Made by a program: the position numbers and the translations under genes. A DNA stretch of 64,000 nucleotides from Sphingobacterium griseoflavum (lineage in GTDB: Bacteria; Bacteroidota; Bacteroidia; Sphingobacteriales; Sphingobacteriaceae), in NCBI RefSeq assembly GCF_014653155.1, contig NZ_BNAF01000009.1, positions 62,001 to 126,000 of the forward strand. Direction: 5' to 3'. Positions 62,272 through 64,000 of the stretch are shown here, piece by piece. Under the pieces are notes generated by a model. That model saw only the letters and a list, made by a program, of their open reading frames with translations, ran no database searches and was not told where the DNA came from. Each line of letters begins with the position of its first letter. Position 1 is the stretch's first letter.

Positions 62272-62646
62272 TTAGAACGGCAAATCGTCATCATCTGCGC
62301 CAGAAGAAGAGATGTCTACGGGAGGCATATCCGCGTAGCCGGGTGCTGGTGCCGATTGTGCTGTGTTTGCTAATTTTGTTACACGCCAAGCCACTAACGA
62401 GTTGAAGTAGGTTGTCACGCCGTCTTTATTTGTCCACGGACGACCACGTAAGTTGAAAGAAACCTCAATTTCATCACCTATGGCCAAATTATCAAATATG
62501 TTAACGCGATCTTGCGTTGATTCAAAACGAATGTATTCTACAAATTGTGGGTTTTCAGCATACGCGACAATTAAATCTCTTTTTTTAAACGACTCGGTAA
62601 CTTGTTGCGTCGCGCCTATCTCGTGAACTTTTCCTCTTATTTCCAT
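62272..62646 (-). CDS. DUF3127 protein with SSB-like acidic C-terminal tail
   Basis: A 124-residue protein. The start at 62646 (MEIRGKVHEIG) matches the DUF3127 family; the frame reads on upstream without family character. The N-terminal ~90 residues look like an OB-type beta barrel (DEIEVSFNLRGRPW, then TYFNSLVAWRV). A Pro/Ala/Ser linker follows and the protein ends DDDDLPF, nearly the tail by which bacterial SSB recruits repair proteins. A DNA-binding role is inferred. Confidence 0.8.
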   Translation of the reverse strand: MEIRGKVHEIGATQQVTESFKKRDLIVAYAENPQFVEYIRFESTQDRVNIFDNLAIGDEIEVSFNLRGRPWTNKDGVTTYFNSLVAWRVTKLANTAQSAPAPGYADMPPVDISSSGADDDDLPF

Positions 62647-62697
62647 ATCAAAACTATTAAACTGTAAAATTAAGCATTTTTTGCTAAGCAGAATAAG

Positions 62698-62705
62698 TAA
62701 CTTTG
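62698..62705 (+). promoter_or_regulatory. -7 box of rRNA methyltransferase gene, near-leaderless
   Basis: TAACTTTG is a full TAnnTTTG match ending 7 nt before the ATG. A TTTG lies at 62680-62683, 14 nt upstream, shorter than the usual spacing. Confidence 0.4.
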
Positions 62706-62712
62706 CAAAAAT

Positions 62713-63876
62713 ATGATGGAAGTTTTCAACACCCCCAATAAGGTAATTATCACCTGCAACAGACGGCTGTCTCCGTATTTGGAACAAGAAGTCAAAGATT
62801 TAGGATTCACGATCGTCCGTGCTTTTAACACGGGCGTCGAGATAAAGGCCTCTATAAATGAGTGTGTTCGTTTGAATCTTAACCTACGTGTAGCGAGTCA
62901 GGTTCTTTACGAAGTCAAGGCTTTCCGAGCACACAATCCGGAAGAACTTTACCGCAATTTACTGACCATCGCCTGGGAGGAAATTATCCCATTCGACGGT
63001 TATTTCTCGGTAACCTCAACGGTGCATAACGAGACAATTACCACCCCCTTGTTCGCGAATGTGAAAGTGAAGGATGCCATTGTGGATCGCATAAAAGATA
63101 AAAAAGGGATACGTCCGAACAGCGGGCCAGAACTCAATCGTGCGGTTATACACTTGCATTGGATGGAAGAGCGAGCTGAAATTTTTATCGATACCTCTGG
63201 CGAGACTTTGGCTAAACACGGCTATCGTAAACATCCGGGTAAGGCACCCATGCTGGAAGCATTAGCGACCGCCACGATCTTGGCAACAGGATGGGATAAG
63301 AAATCGCCTTTTGTTAATCCGATGTGTGGATCGGGAACATTGGCTATTGAGGCCGCTTTGCTAGCACAACAACGTGTCCCTGGCTTGCAACGTATGAATT
63401 ATGCATTTATGCACTTCATCGGTTATGACGAGGCGGTTTTCTTTGAGGAGCGCCGCCGCATCAAGGAAATCACCGAGAAAACAAACTTGCCGGAGATCAT
63501 TGCCTCGGATATCGCACCAGAGGCGGTGGAGATCGCCAAATTGAATGCCCGTACAGCAGGGGTAGAGCATATCATTACGTTTGAGGTGGGCGATTTTGCA
63601 GATACGACGGTGCCGGAGGGCAATGGCGTGGTGATGTTTAATCCAGAATATGGAGAGCGCTTGGGGGTGCACAGTAAATTGGAAGAAACCTATAAGCGTG
63701 TGGGCGACTTCCTTAAGCAGCAATGCAAGGGTTATCGCGGCTATGTATTTACCGGAAATCCAGACTTGGCAAAGAAAATTGGCTTACGTGCATCACGTCG
63801 ATTTGAGTTTTTTAATGGCAAATTGGATTGTAGATTACTGCAGTACGAACTATACGAGGGAACAAAAGAAAACTAA
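62713..63876 (+). CDS. THUMP-domain class I SAM-dependent rRNA methyltransferase (RlmL-like)
   Basis: A 387-residue enzyme with an N-terminal ferredoxin-like plus THUMP part (about residues 1-155) and a Rossmann methyltransferase domain. The domain has NPMCGSGTLAIEA (SAM loop) and the target-base motif NPEYGER, where the common form is NPPYGxR. It resembles the RlmL half that makes m2G in 23S rRNA, without the RlmK half. A second ATG follows at 62716. It is divergent from DUF3127 with 66 nt between. Confidence 0.87.
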   Translation: MMEVFNTPNKVIITCNRRLSPYLEQEVKDLGFTIVRAFNTGVEIKASINECVRLNLNLRVASQVLYEVKAFRAHNPEELYRNLLTIAWEEIIPFDGYFSVTSTVHNETITTPLFANVKVKDAIVDRIKDKKGIRPNSGPELNRAVIHLHWMEERAEIFIDTSGETLAKHGYRKHPGKAPMLEALATATILATGWDKKSPFVNPMCGSGTLAIEAALLAQQRVPGLQRMNYAFMHFIGYDEAVFFEERRRIKEITEKTNLPEIIASDIAPEAVEIAKLNARTAGVEHIITFEVGDFADTTVPEGNGVVMFNPEYGERLGVHSKLEETYKRVGDFLKQQCKGYRGYVFTGNPDLAKKIGLRASRRFEFFNGKLDCRLLQYELYEGTKEN

Positions 63877-63880
63877 AAAT

Positions 63881-64000
63881 ATGCAAAACTCTTTTATCGA
63901 ACAGACAGCTTCTTTCGTTAAAGAGCGTTTGAAAAATGCGGAATCGGGACACGACTGGTGGCATATACAACGGGTTTGGAACAATACGAAATTATTGTTG
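63881..64000 (+). CDS. HD-domain phosphohydrolase, N-terminal fragment cut by window edge
   Basis: Only the first 40 codons are visible, starting 4 nt after the methyltransferase stop. The phrase SGHDWWHIQRVWNN carries the first His and the following HD-like pair of YedJ/YpgQ-type HD phosphohydrolases. The rest, including the second metal motif, is outside the window. Confidence 0.7.
   Translation, partial: MQNSFIEQTASFVKERLKNAESGHDWWHIQRVWNNTKLLL

Overview
The window is typical Bacteroidota DNA, most likely from the order Sphingobacteriales. Supporting signs are TTTG/TAnnTTTG promoters, weak Shine-Dalgarno use, lipoprotein-rich envelope genes, a DUF3127 protein and RND pumps of this phylum. 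I cannot name the genus. There are about 57 protein genes and no rRNA, tRNA or CRISPR that I can see.

Positions 1-26168 hold one long, tightly packed plus-strand cluster of 28 genes, many overlapping by 1-30 nt, that matches flexirubin-type pigment (aryl polyene-dialkylresorcinol ester) biosynthesis. An aromatic amino acid ammonia-lyase (cut by the window edge) would supply 4-coumarate and a PaaK-like adenylating enzyme would activate it. Two ACPs, three active ketosynthases, a dead chain-length-factor-like KS, a KS fragment, a FabG reductase and three hotdog proteins would build the aryl polyene. DarA and DarB would make the dialkylresorcinol. An LPLAT, a BtrH-like protein and an MMPL-acyltransferase fusion are candidates for joining the halves. 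An ABC exporter, LolA-like protein, lipoprotein and MMPL exporter would move the product to the outer membrane. The left end of the cluster lies outside the window.

Positions 26165-34266 carry housekeeping genes: a SNF2 helicase, dapF, a Do-family protease, a low-molecular-weight phosphatase, a periplasmic cyclophilin and exonuclease III. Positions 34629-37476 hold an Lrp/AsnC regulator followed by mesX (DUF1852) and mesD, a folate-independent methionine synthase pair. A bile-acid-type symporter, an Old Yellow Enzyme, QueD, an FMN alpha-hydroxy-acid oxidase and two small membrane proteins follow.

Positions 43011-51319 encode an RND efflux adaptor, a 1520-residue protein fusing the RND pump to its outer-membrane channel through an intact lipoprotein signal peptide, and a convergent two-component system. 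Positions 51932-59534 contain a 2OG-Fe(II) oxygenase divergent from a marR-fadN-fadA-fadE beta-oxidation operon. A four-helix-bundle (S23/IVP-type) gene flanked by 33-nt inverted heptad repeats sits inside that operon. The right end has a YeiH-type exporter, an ECF sigma factor with a likely membrane partner, a DUF3127 protein with an SSB-like acidic tail, an rRNA methyltransferase and the start of an HD-domain protein.

The observations I rate highest are the RND-channel fusion with an embedded lipobox, the repeat-bounded four-helix-bundle cassette, the complementary half-active-sites among the hotdog proteins, the MesX/MesD pair, and the MarR promoter with an operator-like palindrome over its -7 box.
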